Shown: positions 21,601-34,186, counted from the stretch's first letter. The stretch is DNA of 64,000 nucleotides from Gavia stellata (GCF_030936135.1 NC_082620.1:4774001-4838000); one strand, 5' to 3'. Notes: generated by a model from the letters alone, not told the origin. Made by a program: numbers and translations.

Positions 21601-24600
21601 AGCTGCCAAGTTCTGTACAACACCTCACTGAAGTGCCTCATTAAAAGGCATCTTACAAATTCCGTGCACTAGTAGCAGCAGACATATTTTCAGGGACTAA
21701 ACCAGCAGCCAAACACTAGTAACAGCCAGGTAAAGTCCAGTAATCACTGGGATTTCAGTGCACAATCTGCTAGACAGCAGCCCTCTTAACTGAACTCACC
21801 ATGTGAAAACCATGCAAAAAAATCCAGGTAACACCGGGCTCCATGGGTAGTTCACATGCACCTGTTGGAACTGCCAATTTTTCAGAATTTGCTCTCTAGG
21901 TCATTAGCACTGTTGAGAATGTTCCGCAGAGATTCCAAAACCAAGCTCATTAGACAGAAGAAGATATAGGAGCTTCTGAAACACTTTTTCTGCAGCAGAG
22001 TTGAACTTTCTGTGTAAACTCCAGGGCTGAGTGTCTCCAAGGAGACAGATCCACCAACTACTTGGTCTTTGTCACTTAACAGTCACGACTGCAGATTCCA
22101 GCTGGGGTGACTCATCAGAATCTTAAATGGATTAGACAAAAACAGCCTGTCCTTCTGGAGTGCTTTCTATTCAGCAGCAGGCTTAACCCGCCCTCCTGAG
22201 TACCTACTTTCTTTCTATTTACAGCAGTTAAGGGGCTTTCATACTCAACACCTTTAAGAGAGCAATTTTATATGTAGGGCTCTAACAGCTGCTTCTTTAG
22301 CCATGCTATTTTCCCAAACCAGAAGGCCCAAGTCATATCCAGTTTGGCAATGCATGCATGACCAGGACTGAGAAAGGGATGGAAGAGTAAAAGCAAAAGA
22401 CCTAACTTCACTTCTTTCTTCATACACTTGTATTTTATCAGAAAGATCATAATCAATAGCATTATCTGTTCTTCATAGATGCTGCCTGCAAGGGAATGAC
22501 AGCATAAATCTTATGCTCTCACTTCTCAAGCCTCTGAAGTAAGCAGGTCGAAAACTTCGTGATGCATGCAGCTGAGCAATTCCTGAAGTGAAACGAAATC
22601 AAAAGCATAGTCACCAAATTTCATGAGCTTAATAAATATATTAAAAGGTTGATCCAATTTTAAACCATCTCCTCTCTCCCCCCAAAAAAAAGACAACCCC
22701 AGAAAAAGATGGGCCAAGAGGATGAATTAAGAGCATCGTGCCTTGAAGTTTTCACTTCCTTTAGTTACAGCTGCCTAAAGTCCAATGCTGCAAGGTGAAA
22801 AGATAGCAAGGGAAAGGAGATTAAAATTAAAGGCAACTGGCACAACCTTACATTTTCAGTCACGAATTGCTCTAGACTCACCTCTGAATAGACAAAGAAA
22901 TGTTTGGCAGCTGAAAGCAGCACTGTTTACAATACAGAAACTCAAGTCCCAGAATGACTCTAGCCAGATAGTTCTGCAGAGAATTTGAATTAGCACTGTA
23001 CTGTTATATAACTGTGCAGCTTCTCCCCAGGCAATCTGCCAGGCATGTTGGTCTTACATAAAATCATTCAATGTGCTTTGCTAGTCATTATTTTCTTTGG
23101 CATTTCTGCTACCTGATCTAAACAGGACCTCTCTGCATCACCCTGGGGTGCCCAATGATCCAAATAAGCTCAATCCATTTGCATAAGGTCTGAACCATAA
23201 GTTAATGGTGCTTTGATATGAAATACAGTAGCAGAGATTTGGATTTCAGAGTTGCTGGTAAAACTATTCAGCAGTTGTAAGCTAAATGATTTCACATTTC
23301 CTCTTCTTCATGAATACACATCTGAAAAGGGAACAGCTGAAGCATCAGCTGCTGCAGACTGAACCACACAGAAGGCTTTTAACAGAGATTGTAAGTAATA
23401 CAGGTGTAGACAGGATCTATGCATAATAATAATTGGCAAAGACAACATCTAATAGCAAACAGAGGAGAGCCCATTAAGTCGGCTACAGCTGACAAAAAGA
23501 TAAAAGCTTCCAAGACCCCAGTTAGACATTATATTTTAGTGAGACTGCTTTTGCAAAAAGTGTCCTTCCCCCACTCCCATGAGTTTCAGTTATAGATCAT
23601 CCACATGAGAGTGCAGGCAAGCAGAACTTAAAAGATATGGGAACACAGAGTTCTGGAGGTCATCTGGTTCAAACTCACGCTCAAAGCAGGGCCAGCTTCA
23701 AAGACAGATCAGGAGCTGACATGCATCACTAAGTGCAGAGAATCAGAAACCGTGTTACAATGCTAGTCCGTTAAGGTGAAGGAAAGGCTACAGGCTCTTG
23801 CTTTTGCATGACACTCCAAAGAGAGAACACTTCGAGAGAGGAATTAAAACTTCCCTCCATCAACCAGGTAAATGGCATGGGCAGCAATAGCAACAAGTAT
23901 CTCTACTAGCTACTCAAAGCAAACTGGGAATGATGCCAGGAAAAAGAAAAAGACAGCATATATGGCTTATTCAGTCCTTCAATCATTCGGCAAGAATTGG
24001 CCCCAGCTAGTAAGGATTACCTGTTCCAATGCTCAAAGGAGACAGTAAACATGATTGTTCCCAATAAGAGACAAAGATGACACTTCTCAGTGTTGAAAAA
24101 GAGAAAGAGCCCTTTCCTCCAGAATATTTTCTGTGATAGTTCCCACAAGCTAAGGCACATCAAGAGTTTACAGTATGTCCTCTGTGTATTGATCCCTAGG
24201 CAGTCATAACTACCAAAAAGCCTAAATGTGAGGAGACAATTTAATAATAACACCTCCAAACACTTAATCAAATCAATTCATGTTGGAAAGTCTCTAAGTG
24301 GTGTCAACAAATTGCTGTGGAAGTTCAAAGGAATGCTCAGGAGTCCTGAATAGGCACGTGTTTTTAAAAGAATAATTTATCTTTCTACTGCTGAAGTCAG
24401 AATTCCGACTGACATGAATCCTTCCAGTGCAGGTCTGGAGCAAAATTTGCATTCCGTGTTTGCACAGAAGAACTGAAACTCAGATCACTGGTGTCAAGCA
24501 ACACTGAATGACAGGAAGAGCAGTACTCACTTGAGAACGCTAAAGAGCCCAGGCGATACAGATGTTGGCCTGACCATTCCTTCACCACTGATGGTCCCCA

Positions 24601-27600
24601 GCTGGACTTGTGGGTAGTAGACAGCCTGGAAGGCTAGCTTTGAAGATTGGAGCCTAGTCTTTATTACCTCTAAGGGACACGTGAAGATGGCGCCAACTGT
24701 TCCTCCGCATCTGTGAAATACAATTTAAACAGAAGATAGAGTCAGGAAAACATAGCTACACAGACGAGTCAAATCAGAGCATGGTATATAAATAAAATCT
24801 GAAGACTTGTTTCCAGTTGCTCTGCGCTGTGGACAAATTATTGGGAAGCAGGGCAGTTTTGGCCTGAGGCAAGGGAGGCTGTTCCCAAGCCCTGGGGGAA
24901 GGGAGAGAAGGTTGGGAAACTGTTATAATGATCATGCGTAGCGATGAGATTGGTAAACACAAAGATGATACCCAGCACTAACAAAAAAATCTGACCATCT
25001 GCGGGTCCCATGTTCTGCCAGGACCTGGAATTCTGCCTGTAAAAACTTCAGAGTCATCCATGTTTCAGAGGTTGTTGTCCTAAAACAGACATACCCTTGG
25101 AAGGATTTTTCTTATGGGAAGCAGGAAGCTGGCAGATGACAACAAGCCACTGGGGATTAGGACACTATGGACTGAAAACACAGCAATGTAATTCCTCACC
25201 ATTTCAGTACTTACAATTAAAACAACTGTCTACAAAAGCAGCAAGTATGAAAACTACACTAAGTTAGGCCCTTTTAAAAACAATGGATATCAACTACTTT
25301 TTTGGGGGTGGGGGGAAGGAAGCTGCAAGAATGAGACGGAGGGTGGGAAAACAAAAAAACAGGACAGAAAGGCTACTAAAGAACAGAATTCCCATACTTG
25401 CATAACAGAAGGACAAAAATAAAATACTCTACACCCACACGTGTATGTGTACACACACACATATAGACACCCATACCTATGTGTGTGTGTGCGTGTACAC
25501 ACACACATATAGACACCCATACCTATGTGTGTGTGTGCGTGTACACACACACATATAGACACCCATACCTATGTGTGTGTGTGCATGTACACAAACACAT
25601 ATAGACACCCATACCTATGTGTGTGTGTGCATGTACACACACACATATAGACACCCATACCTATATATAAATATATATCTAAAGAAGAAATAAATGATCC
25701 TGTAATAGGCTTATACTCAATGTAGTCAGACTGAGCCTCAGAAAAAGCACACTGGGCCAAGAATGTAAGGTGTACGAGTCCTAATTTTCTTTTTAATCAG
25801 TGATCTGGAAAATGACTGGTCAATCCATTTCTCTCTCTGCTGCTGTTCCTCTTTGGTAATTGAATGTCCCTTCTGTCAAACTTCACAATTAAACATAATG
25901 TTGAGGTTGGCTAAAAGGCACTACATAAAAATTTTATTCATCAAATACATTGGGATTTAGGAAGATTTAACTAAAGGTTTCAAGTTTTTTCCAAAGGCGT
26001 TTACTACAACTGAACCTCTTGACTAGGAAACATTTTCTTTGTTTACACAAGCGTCAAAGCATGTGATTCCTTCAAAAATCTGTGTTTGCGGTTTTCCTTA
26101 GAAACACCATGAGTCAACAGCTTAACTCTCTTTGATGTTAATGTGAAATTGTAATTTAAGTAGTTTTCCATGAAAGGGAGATTAATTTAAAAAAAAAAGA
26201 TCCTATCCTTTGCCTTGCGCATAGAAAAAGCATTGCTTGCTAGGTCATAAGAAGTTTGCACGCACTAATTTGGAAACAGAGATCCATAAAAGGACATCAA
26301 TAAAGGTACTAGTACGTATTTTCTAAAGCTCCATCTTTACATGAACTATTTTACTAGGAGAATCTTTTTTTAAACACAAGCAAAATGGTAATTAAAGAAT
26401 GGCAGAAAAATCCACGCTGTAGATACATACTAGTTTATAAAAGCTTTATCCAGTACAGATTATTTTGCTTGCTGAAACGGTACGTCTTACACCAAACAGG
26501 AACCATTCTTTGCCAAAACCCTGAAGCCCCTGCACTTGCGCTAAGAGCCTGGCCACCCTGGCTGTACAACCACAAAAATTAAGGTTCTTTATAAGGTTCA
26601 GAAGAACACCTCAGCCCACATGGCCGGGGAATACAACTTCCTCACTACAGTCTTCATGTTCTGCAAGATTCTATCCAAGTACATGATCCCAAACACTAGG
26701 CTTTTCAGATGCAAATGCATCCAAGAGAAGAAACTGTGTTTAAGCTGAGACTGGCAATGTGATTTAACAGCACGCTTCAATGTGTTTCTTCTCCTTTCAG
26801 TTCTTGCTTCTTCCTCTTCCCTGCTGAAAGGGGAAAAAACCTAAACTAGGGACAAGCCATACATCCAAAGTGACACATACTATAAGAAAGAGCTTTGCCT
26901 TCAGCCCTTTTAAACCACTTATGCTTTGACTGTTGAATAAAGTCACAAAGTTGTTCATGGAACTAGGTACAAAGCAGCTGAAGTTGTTGCATTTGGCTCA
27001 AAAATGACAGTGTTAACAGAGACCTTATCAGGGCTCCGATTATTTTGTGTAGCCCTCTGATTATTTTGTGTACTGAACCAGGGCTTGGACACAAGCCTTC
27101 TGTTGTGTCAATACTACTCTGGAGGACATCACTTCAGTTTATCCTTCTCTGTTTTGTCAGATGCATCTCACGTTGCTCCCATTTCTCTGAAATTAGATCT
27201 TGGGGGAAAAAGAGAGGTCAGGAATGGCTTCTCCAGCAAAACCTTTCCTGTTCCCACAGCTCACCCTTACAACTGGGAGCAGGAAGTGTTTTGAGGATCC
27301 CTCTTGCAGATCACCACTGCCACCTTTCTTACTATGTATATCCAACACACACACAAGTATGTGTAATTCACACCTGACAAATCCAGATACTCAAGAGAAA
27401 TTGTAAGTCTGTGGGAACTCGATGAAGAGAATTTGATTACCTTAGTTTCCAATTCATTCATCTATCAACATGCCACTACTGCGTACTCCGTCTTTGGTCC
27501 TCATTTATTTCACATTTATGAACATTAAAACAATCCTTTCACAGTAACAATTCATAAATTCAGAACCCTGAAACTCCATTTGCTGATTCTGAACTACCAA

Positions 27601-30600
27601 CTGCTCAGTCTACAGTGATATCTCGCCACGCAATTTTTTAGCCTCTCTGGCATATTCCCTCCTGCATCAGCTGTCGTCTTGCCTTCCCAGCCCACTCCTT
27701 GCCTTTCATCCTTTTAGCTTGATAATCCAGTTAATTTATGCAGCCTTTAATATTTAAGTACTTCTGGTAATGCATATGTAATCCTCTGATATTCAACACA
27801 ATGAGTTAATATCTGCATCATCAGTTTTAACAGCTCACACTTTATGTTGTCAGTGTGACATTTAAGAAAAAAGCATTATCTAACAGAGCAATTCTCAGAA
27901 TGTCTACAGGGTGCATATATTATGTCCCAAATATAAATGCGCAGCAGATAGTTCAAGTAAGGACTTTGATGTATTGGGCAGCTTTTTCAGATGAGCCGAT
28001 TTTCCTCCACGTGGAATTCTATGCATCACACCCTGGTGTTGCTCTATTCCCTGGAAAGACGGCTGAGAAATAACACACTGTGCATAAAAGAAACGCTTTG
28101 TATTCCTAGGGTGTTTCAAATGCCTGCCTCTGGGAAGAAAGGAAAAACAACCAGCCTTCCCCAGCTACATAAACAGCCATAAACCCTGAAAGATTCAAAC
28201 TATGGATATACAGCCAGATAAATTTCATTTGGGAAAATCTTATGCTGCCATCAAGGGAAAACCTCCGAGTCTCCATACTGGTTTGAGTCAGGGGTTTTTT
28301 TCCTGTATCAGTGCAGAACTACAGCTCCAAAGATGTTAAGCAGTGTTTACTGCACTAGCCTCTTGCAAAAAATCCCAAAACAATGTCTAAATCTGTCCCT
28401 AGTCAAAAGATAGAAACAAAACACTATGGTAGAGTACCTTCAACAGGTCGCACCGCAAGCATATAACAAGAGGTTCCCAGCTATGCTCTGCATGTATCAC
28501 AGCTACAAAGTCTCTTCAATGTGAGACACCCAATTCATCAGCTTTGGCCTGTCACCTAACTGCCAGAAAAAGAGTGTATGTACTTCAGGCTTTGAATGCC
28601 TCCTCTAGTTACATGATGAGCCAGTCATATAACGCCATTAGAGCGGTAAAATACAGTTCTCTGCTTTGTGAGGTCCAAACAAAGGAACTAAGGAAACTCT
28701 TGGTCTGAGAATATGAAACACTTTGTGTTTATGGAGATATATAATGTGCTATGCATTCAGAGCTGCCGAAAAATTATTTACTTCCATAACAAGAAAATGC
28801 TGTGTAAACATGCCAAGGATGTAAATCTCAAAATCCAATTCCAATTTTTCTCTTGCTGCCAGCTTTCTATCTTCACAAAGTCCACCCGCAACATAGCAAT
28901 GACTTGCATTTGAAATAAACTCTCAGCACCCACTAGCACAATTGATATAGATGTCAAGAATCTTAATTAAGAGTAGGGCTTACTTCATCTGTCCTAGATT
29001 TAATCACTGAGCAATATTCTTAATACGAATATCAACACAATGCCGAATGTTAAAGGAAGTTCTGCAAAACAAAAACGAACCAAAAAAAGGATCCAAACCT
29101 TTAACGATCTTTCAGTGGGGTAGCACTGACTTGACTAAGATCATGAGCAAGGATGATAAGCTGCTTGGTTAGAGGAATCGTAACTTATAACTCCGCCTGA
29201 CACGTTTTGCTATGTGACCATTTGAAATTAGCTCTTCCTCCCCAAAGGACAGCAACTCCTCTCAACATTTAACAGTGAATTTTTGATAGACAGAAGTAAA
29301 ACACTTGCAAGAGAGGTATTAGTGCAAATGGTCTGGCAACTATACTTAACGGGCCACTTTAAGAACCAGGTTGACAAGTATACGTCAATTCGTGCTTCAT
29401 GGATAGCACCACATACAGCTTTAAAGGTCAAAATACACCTTGGCAAATCATTTGGTACTATTGACTCGACCCCTCTGATGGATTCAGGAGCCTATAGAGC
29501 AAGACTGAATTCAGTGGGACAGCCAGGGATACAGCTAAACCACGTCACCAACAGTGCAGAGTGTTATCTGCTTTCCGGGTTGCTGACATAGGATCGTGCC
29601 CATGAAGGCCGATAAGGAAACCCCAAAGCGAACAGTATATTCACAGCAAGTGCGACAAGTTTTAAATGAGACTGTATTTGCAACAGGAATTTTGTTGTTT
29701 TTCTAAAACGTGCCATGTGCTTTAGCACAAAATGCATCGCATAAACAGCAAAGCCGGTTATATCTTTGATATTTTGTTACTGCATCGTCAAGACTGCAAA
29801 TAAAACAAGCTGCTGCATTCTTGGATGCCATAGGAAACTGAGTACCAAAACAATACAGACTGCTCCTAATGCCTTAATTTTCAGTTATTAAGCATTCAAT
29901 AAATTTCCAGCTAATAATGTTATCAGGTATAGATATTCCTGTAAGCACTTACTGTGTTCCTTGAGCTGATACACTGTTAGTAAATTATATAACGCACATG
30001 AGAACCTAAACCAGGTAAAGAGCTGGAAGACAGTCAATCTCACCATCAACTCTAGCTGTCCTGGACCACGCACAGTAGAGCAGACACACATACTTCAGGT
30101 GAAGACTGCTTCTCTCCATTTTACAAATGGAAACATTATTTCCCGAACGGTTTGTCAGCATCAGCACATCACTTAACAATTAACATCTGAGGGAGCGGTA
30201 TACCAGTCCCTTTCCCCACAACTCGTTTGGTTACTAATTTGGGGAGTAACTTTTCATCAGTTCCGTGACCTGTACTAGAGACTCAGGCAAACCCAGGTGA
30301 AATGCACCACTTTAAACAAGGCTCTTGGCAACCTACATCATCAAACACCTCTCGGCTGCAACTGAGACGATCAACCTACGCCCATGGAGACAGATGTCAC
30401 TATGCCCTCAATTCAAAGTAGCTTGATGTCGCCAACCTTCCCAAAGTATGCTTCCAACTCTTTTACAGGTGGCTTAAGCAAGCTTTGGTATCTAAGGTTG
30501 CTTTTCAGAGCCATAGGAGCAGGGCAGTTATGGACTTAGGCCTCAATACCAAGACAGAAAAAAAAGTCACAAACATGGTTTTATTCAACAAACAGTCCCC

Positions 30601-33600
30601 CGGTTTGAACCGAACTACTAAAGAATACATATCACAGTACCTGTATGAAATCAAGATAAAAAGTTCATTTTTGCTCTTTGCCAGTTCTATGAAGGGCACT
30701 GCAGCCTCCAAGCACCACTTCTTAGGAAATCCCTGTAGTAAACAGTACTACTCCAGCTGGAAAGACAACATGGAGTAACCTCTCCCACAGCCTCGTCCAC
30801 AGGTTTTCGCAAACAAAAATAAATAACAACTGCACTGACTGCAGCAGGGAAGCAACAATCCAGACTTGTAAACATGCTTACATTTGTTGTGCAACTCGGG
30901 CATCATTCTTTTTGCTGCTTCTGAAATTTTCCCTGCCCTCAGAGTCATCTTCCCACCAAAATCCCAAGACCCTTTGGTTTGCTGTTACTATTGCAATGAG
31001 CCTTCAAAGGAACTAACAGAAACAAAAGGAAGCCAATGAGTCTGTCTGCCTATAAGAAGTCTGCTAACAGGAAGCCGTCTCTTTCAACAACTGGAGAACA
31101 CTTTCTAATACTCAAGCATTTCATCACTCCCAGCCTCTGAAGCATTAAGCACTTCTATTCTGGCCATTAAGCAGCTGGCCTGCCTCTTCTGTGCACACCT
31201 AAGGATACTGTATTACATCTTCTTAAGCTGACACTGCACCCCATCTCACCTTCACAGGAAGCTATTGTAATACCAATAATCTCTCTATCCAAATTATTTC
31301 AAGTGAATGGGCTGCTCTTGCTTTATCTGCAAAAAATACTTCACAATTGAACAAAGGTGAGCATCTGACACAATGTATAAAGCATTCTGAACTTCCAACA
31401 CTTTCTTCTCCTGGAAGGGTCATTTTATCCGAGGTGCTGGTTCTGCAAACAGCTTTGTGTCACAATACAACCCATTTATTGTAATAGGGTTCTGTGAAAA
31501 AGTGCAAAGGTAAAGGTATTTGAAGGACTGAGGAAAGACCTCAACAGAGACTATTACTCAAGCACTAACACACTAACAATTCTTTCTAAAATTCCTTTGA
31601 TGATGTAATAGATATAGCAAAATATTATCACAGCTGAGCTCCTTTAATCAGATTTGATTGAGCAGGCCTCCTTTACCACTACTAAAAACTGAAATGCGTA
31701 AGGCAGACATGGCACAGAGCCTCGTATCTAACAGGATCTGGGTTTCTAGCTTGCCTGCCGGCTGGCTGGTCCAGCACCCCTCCAAACACATCACCTATTT
31801 CCTACTACTTTTCTTACACGTAGAGAAAGGTGTTTTAATAGCTTGGGCAACAGTTCAAAACTGGCGTTCAGTTTCTTGTTCCATCCAGCGAACCCTAAGA
31901 AGTCCGCATTTCTCACTTGAAAAGCAGAGAAAATAGCGTTAGTAGCCACGAACACACAGAGGAGATGGAATGTCAGGGCCCTGAACAGGGAACCGCTCTG
32001 AAATCAGCTGTTTGGATGGTGGGTGGGTGTGTGGTGGACCAAACACTTTAGCATTGGCTGGTGCATGAGAATACTAAATTTGCTGCCTCATTTTCCTTTC
32101 TGTAACATCACAGCAAGGTAAATGATGGTACACTTTTCCGTGCCTCTGTAAATAACAAGACGTGCAGAACAAGAATCAGGCCCAGTAATGAACGCTTAAA
32201 GGCCCATATGCCCTAAAAGACCATCTCTTCCCTCTGTGCTGTATTTTCATCGCTGCTTTAGAAATAGATCAGTCTTACTATAGCAGAGTGGTCAGGGGGA
32301 TATTCCCTGCTGTGTTTCTAGTCCTTCCCAGCCACGCTCTCTCAAAATCAGATCTGACCCGGTGACTTCCCAGGCATGCTGCAGAAAATGGCTGTTTACT
32401 ATAATCCTCAGAGAAGGTAGAGGGTACATTAAATGAGTAAGGAAGATACTGTACCACCCAGTACTAGATTAAGACACTGAAGAGTTTAAAATTCCTCTTT
32501 ATTTATAGTCTGATGAGTTATGGAGGACACCTGGAGTTGTGGATAGGCATTGTTACTACCCAAACAAGTTGCACGTGTACATCCAGGTCCAGTTTCTGTC
32601 ACGGGCTCCAGGCAGTGCTGCAACACACGTGCGGGAGGCGGGGGAAAGACAGGACTTAACAGCACATAGTATCCAAGTCAGCAGCAGAAGGGCAGTGTCT
32701 CTGGAAAACTTTGCTTTGTTGGGTTTAATGTTGTGTTAAATGAACTTACTGCTCCAAGGACATGTTACAAAAGAAGAAACAATGGTCTGCTACTAAACAG
32801 ATTTAAGCTAACAATAGATTTCATGTTCCTAACTATTGTCTGCTGACAAGTGCTACAGAATATTCTACTACTCAGATAGTTTAAGGCATTAAAACAAGAT
32901 TAAAACAAAAGATTTCTGATAAGGACAGAAGTGCATACAACAGCACCTACTATCTGCATAACAAGTGATTTTTTTAAAATTTATTTTTAATTTATACCAT
33001 AAAATGATCTTACTGGACTACTATTAAAATTACCGTAACAAGTTAATTAACAAGGCTTTTGGGGAGGGTTTTTGGTTGGTGGTTTGTGGGTTGCAGTGTG
33101 TGTGTGTGTGTGGTGTTACTTTAAGCTTTTAACACAACAAAAATAAGAAGTTTACAACTGCTTGCAAGAACTCTAAAGAAGTGGCCTGGCAAGCCAGGTC
33201 ACTTACTCAGAAGTACCAGGACCTTCTCTAACTCTCTCCTCCCCTCCCTTTCCCTTATGGGAGTACTTGGTTTTCAGTATAATGACATGGATCAGGCAGT
33301 TACGCAGTCTCCGCTATTTCGAGCCTCCACTATTAACCGTCACCTACACAGAGCTCATTAAAGTGCTGTGCAAATACGTTCCTTTACAAAGCCAAGCTAC
33401 AGTCCACCAAAAAGCCCACTGCCTGCTGTCTGGGCAAGGCTTTTTGGATGACATCCCTCAGCTCCTGCTTGACTCAGCAGGAGCCAGGTACGAGGGCAGG
33501 GTTTAGAGTGAAGTGTTTAACTGAACGGAGCTGGATGCCACAGCGATGTAAGGTTTTTAAATTACATACAGCTAAATGTCACAGCAGTGCAACTAACCGC

Positions 33601-34065
33601 CCGGCGCTGACCTCGGCTCGCACCGCGATCCCTTCCCACCCTTCCCGCTTGGCTTGCTGAGGGTGCGCCTTCCAATTCGGGAAAGGCGCGCTCGCCTCGC
33701 CTCCTTGGCGCAGGCAGCAAGGAGAACGCTGCCGCGGCCGCTCAGGGGGCGCGCAGGTTTGCGCGGGAGGCGGCGGAAGAGACGCGGGCTACGGCCCGTC
33801 TCCCCGTCGCCAGCCGGCAGGCCCAGGGGAGCGGAGGCCGCCGGTCGCGCCGCCGCCAGCCCGCCCCTCACCCGCGGCAGCGGCCGGGTACTCCCCGCGG
33901 GGCCACCGCCACCCTCCCCGCGGGGCCTGCGGCCCGGCGGGCGGCAGCCCCTCCAGCGCGGCCGTAACCCGGCGCCCGGCCCGGCCCGGCCCTCCGCCGC
34001 GGCGACCGCACTCACCCCCCGGCGAAGAGGTGCAGCAGCGTGTTCTCCTGCGGGGCGCCCGCCAT
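15425..34065 (-). CDS. SLC25A33: SLC25A33 (PNC1), mitochondrial pyrimidine nucleotide carrier, complete coding region in seven exons
   Basis: SLC25A33 is an inner-membrane carrier of the SLC25 family. It is known to exchange pyrimidine nucleotides (UTP, CTP, TTP and their mono/diphosphates) between cytosol and matrix, supporting mitochondrial nucleic acid synthesis. Seven exons join in phase (34065-34016, 24710-24531, 20825-20748, 19218-19118, 17973-17907, 16570-16287, 15627-15425) into 320 residues; human is 321 as I recall. Three carrier repeats are visible. Their signatures are PLEVIK (29-34), PIWMVK (146-151, with Trp replacing the acidic residue, a feature of the nucleotide/NAD/folate carrier branch) and PHEVIR (252-257). 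The conserved ends [11 protein letters not shown] and [12 protein letters not shown] are present. The ATG lies in a CpG island. The gene is upstream of TMEM201 on the same strand, as in human. SLC25A36 is the close paralogue, but the N-terminus, C-terminus and synteny fit SLC25A33. No truncation or frameshift was seen. Confidence 0.97.
16287..16570 (-). CDS. SLC25A33: SLC25A33 coding exon 6
   Basis: This exon is 284 nt: it completes Lys159, encodes residues 160-253 and starts Glu254. It includes [39 protein letters not shown], and [12 protein letters not shown] leading into the third carrier repeat. The acceptor is TTTTTTAG|AGTC and the donor CCACATG|GTATGT. Confidence 0.97.
17907..17973 (-). 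CDS. SLC25A33: SLC25A33 coding exon 5 (second carrier signature)
   Basis: This exon is 67 nt: it completes Ala137, encodes [20 protein letters not shown] and R (138-158) and starts Lys159. It holds the PIWMVK signature with the unusual tryptophan. The acceptor is TTTTCAG|CCTT and the donor CGGAA|GTAAGT. Confidence 0.96.
19118..19218 (-). CDS. SLC25A33: SLC25A33 coding exon 4
   Basis: This exon is 101 nt: it completes Arg103, encodes residues 104-136 ([20 protein letters not shown] then [13 protein letters not shown]) and starts Ala137. The acceptor follows a long minus-strand T tract (plus-strand A run at 19225-19236). The donor is GCAG|GTGTGT. Confidence 0.97.
19470..19615 (+). repeat. MIR-like ancient SINE relic
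   Basis: Segments resemble the MIR core in order: tggtcttgcagacaaagc, acaccagctctggcatta, acttgggaatatcactttcc, then a short T/C-rich stretch. This corresponds to the SINE part that normally reads cagctctgccact, cttgggcaagtcactt and cctcagtttcc. It is heavily decayed and was judged by eye. Confidence 0.5.
20606..20627. repeat. 22-bp perfect palindrome
   Basis: The left arm ATGTATACTGC is followed immediately by its exact reverse complement, with no spacer. It lies in SLC25A33 intron 3, about 120 bp past the exon 3 donor. Confidence 0.95.
20748..20825 (-). CDS. SLC25A33: SLC25A33 coding exon 3
   Basis: This exon is 78 nt: it completes Lys77, encodes residues 78-102 ([20 protein letters not shown] and GVAPS) and starts Arg103. 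EG and RG in this order are the usual matrix-helix elements of the first carrier repeat. The acceptor is TTTTAAG|GTCA and the donor TCAAG|GTAAAT. Confidence 0.97.
23637..23735 (+). repeat. CR1-like LINE fragment
   Basis: The stretch contains ttctggaggtcatctggttc, a short divergent stretch, then gctcaaagcagggccagctt and agacagatcaggagctg. This closely matches the 3' part of avian/archosaur CR1 (ggaggtcatctggtccaacc, then gctcaaagcagggcc). It is truncated and lacks the terminal short repeats. It is the best evidence in the window for a sauropsid source. Confidence 0.75.
24531..24710 (-). CDS. SLC25A33: SLC25A33 coding exon 2 (first carrier signature)
   Basis: This exon is 180 nt: it completes Gly17, encodes residues 18-76 and starts Lys77. 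It carries [20 protein letters not shown], the first odd-numbered helix with the PX[DE]XX[KR] signature, and then the family insert with [19 protein letters not shown]. The acceptor is TTTCACAG|ATGC and the donor CTCAA|GTGAGT. It lacks a methionine-started long frame and was found by reading the minus strand. Confidence 0.97.
25436..25678. repeat. 46-bp minisatellite, about five copies, hairpin-forming units
   Basis: The string atatagacacccataccta recurs at 25461, 25507, 25553, 25599 and 25645, an exact 46-bp period. Each unit is an AC run, this spacer, then a GT run, so each can fold on itself. Copies differ by single bases (gcgtgt versus gcatgt; acaaac in one). It ends in a short TA-rich run (about 25660-25678). 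Confidence 0.95.
30110..30190 (-). repeat. Possible reversed MIR fragment
   Basis: The string ctccattttacaaatggaaa followed by catta resembles the reverse complement of the MIR tail (cattttacagatggggaaac). It is short and uncertain. Confidence 0.3.
33096..33112. repeat. TG microsatellite in a G/T-rich tract
   Basis: A run of TG dinucleotides lies within a G/T-rich plus-strand tract (33058-33117). Confidence 0.85.
34016..34065 (-). CDS. SLC25A33: SLC25A33 coding exon 1
   Basis: This exon is 50 nt and encodes [16 protein letters not shown] plus two bases of Gly17. The donor is GGGG|GTGAGT. The ATG at 34065-34063 is chosen because [10 protein letters not shown] matches the family N-terminus. 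No in-frame alternative closer to the donor fits. Confidence 0.95.
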
Positions 34066-34140
34066 GCTGCTGCCGCTGCCGCCGGCTCCGGCTGCGGCTC
34101 CGCCAGCGGCAGCTGGAGGCGGAGGCCGGGCCGCGGCGCG

Positions 34141-34146
34141 CACGTG
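34141..34146. promoter_or_regulatory. E-box CACGTG in SLC25A33 promoter
   Basis: A perfect CACGTG (context gcgcgcacgtgacgc) lies 76-81 bp upstream of the ATG. It is the form bound by MYC/MAX, USF and MiT/TFE factors. Binding is inferred. Confidence 0.5.
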
Positions 34147-34186
34147 ACGCCGGCGGGCGGTGCGTGATGCGTCAAACGGACGCGCG

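Larger units (their letters stand above)
15628..24530 (-). other. SLC25A33: SLC25A33 introns 2 to 6 (noncoding parts)
   Basis: The introns are 15628-16286 (659 bp), 16571-17906 (1336 bp), 17974-19117 (1144 bp), 19219-20747 (1529 bp) and 20826-24530 (3705 bp). They hold a MIR-like relic (19470-19615), a 22-bp perfect palindrome (20606-20627) and a CR1-like fragment (23637-23735), listed separately. I see nothing else that I can name. Confidence 0.85.
24711..34015 (-). other. SLC25A33: SLC25A33 intron 1
   Basis: This 9.3-kb intron carries the 46-bp minisatellite (25436-25678), a possible reversed MIR fragment (30110-30190) and a TG microsatellite (33096-33112). Its 5' end lies in the CpG island. 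The rest shows no feature I can support. Confidence 0.85.

Noticed and set aside
25436..25678. CRISPR-like regularity of the 46-bp repeat
   Set aside because: There are no unique spacers. The whole period is repeated and the window is vertebrate, so it is a minisatellite.
25290..25760. Frames encoding His/Thr/Cys/Val-rich repeats
   Set aside because: These are translations of the AC/GT minisatellite and have no coding support.
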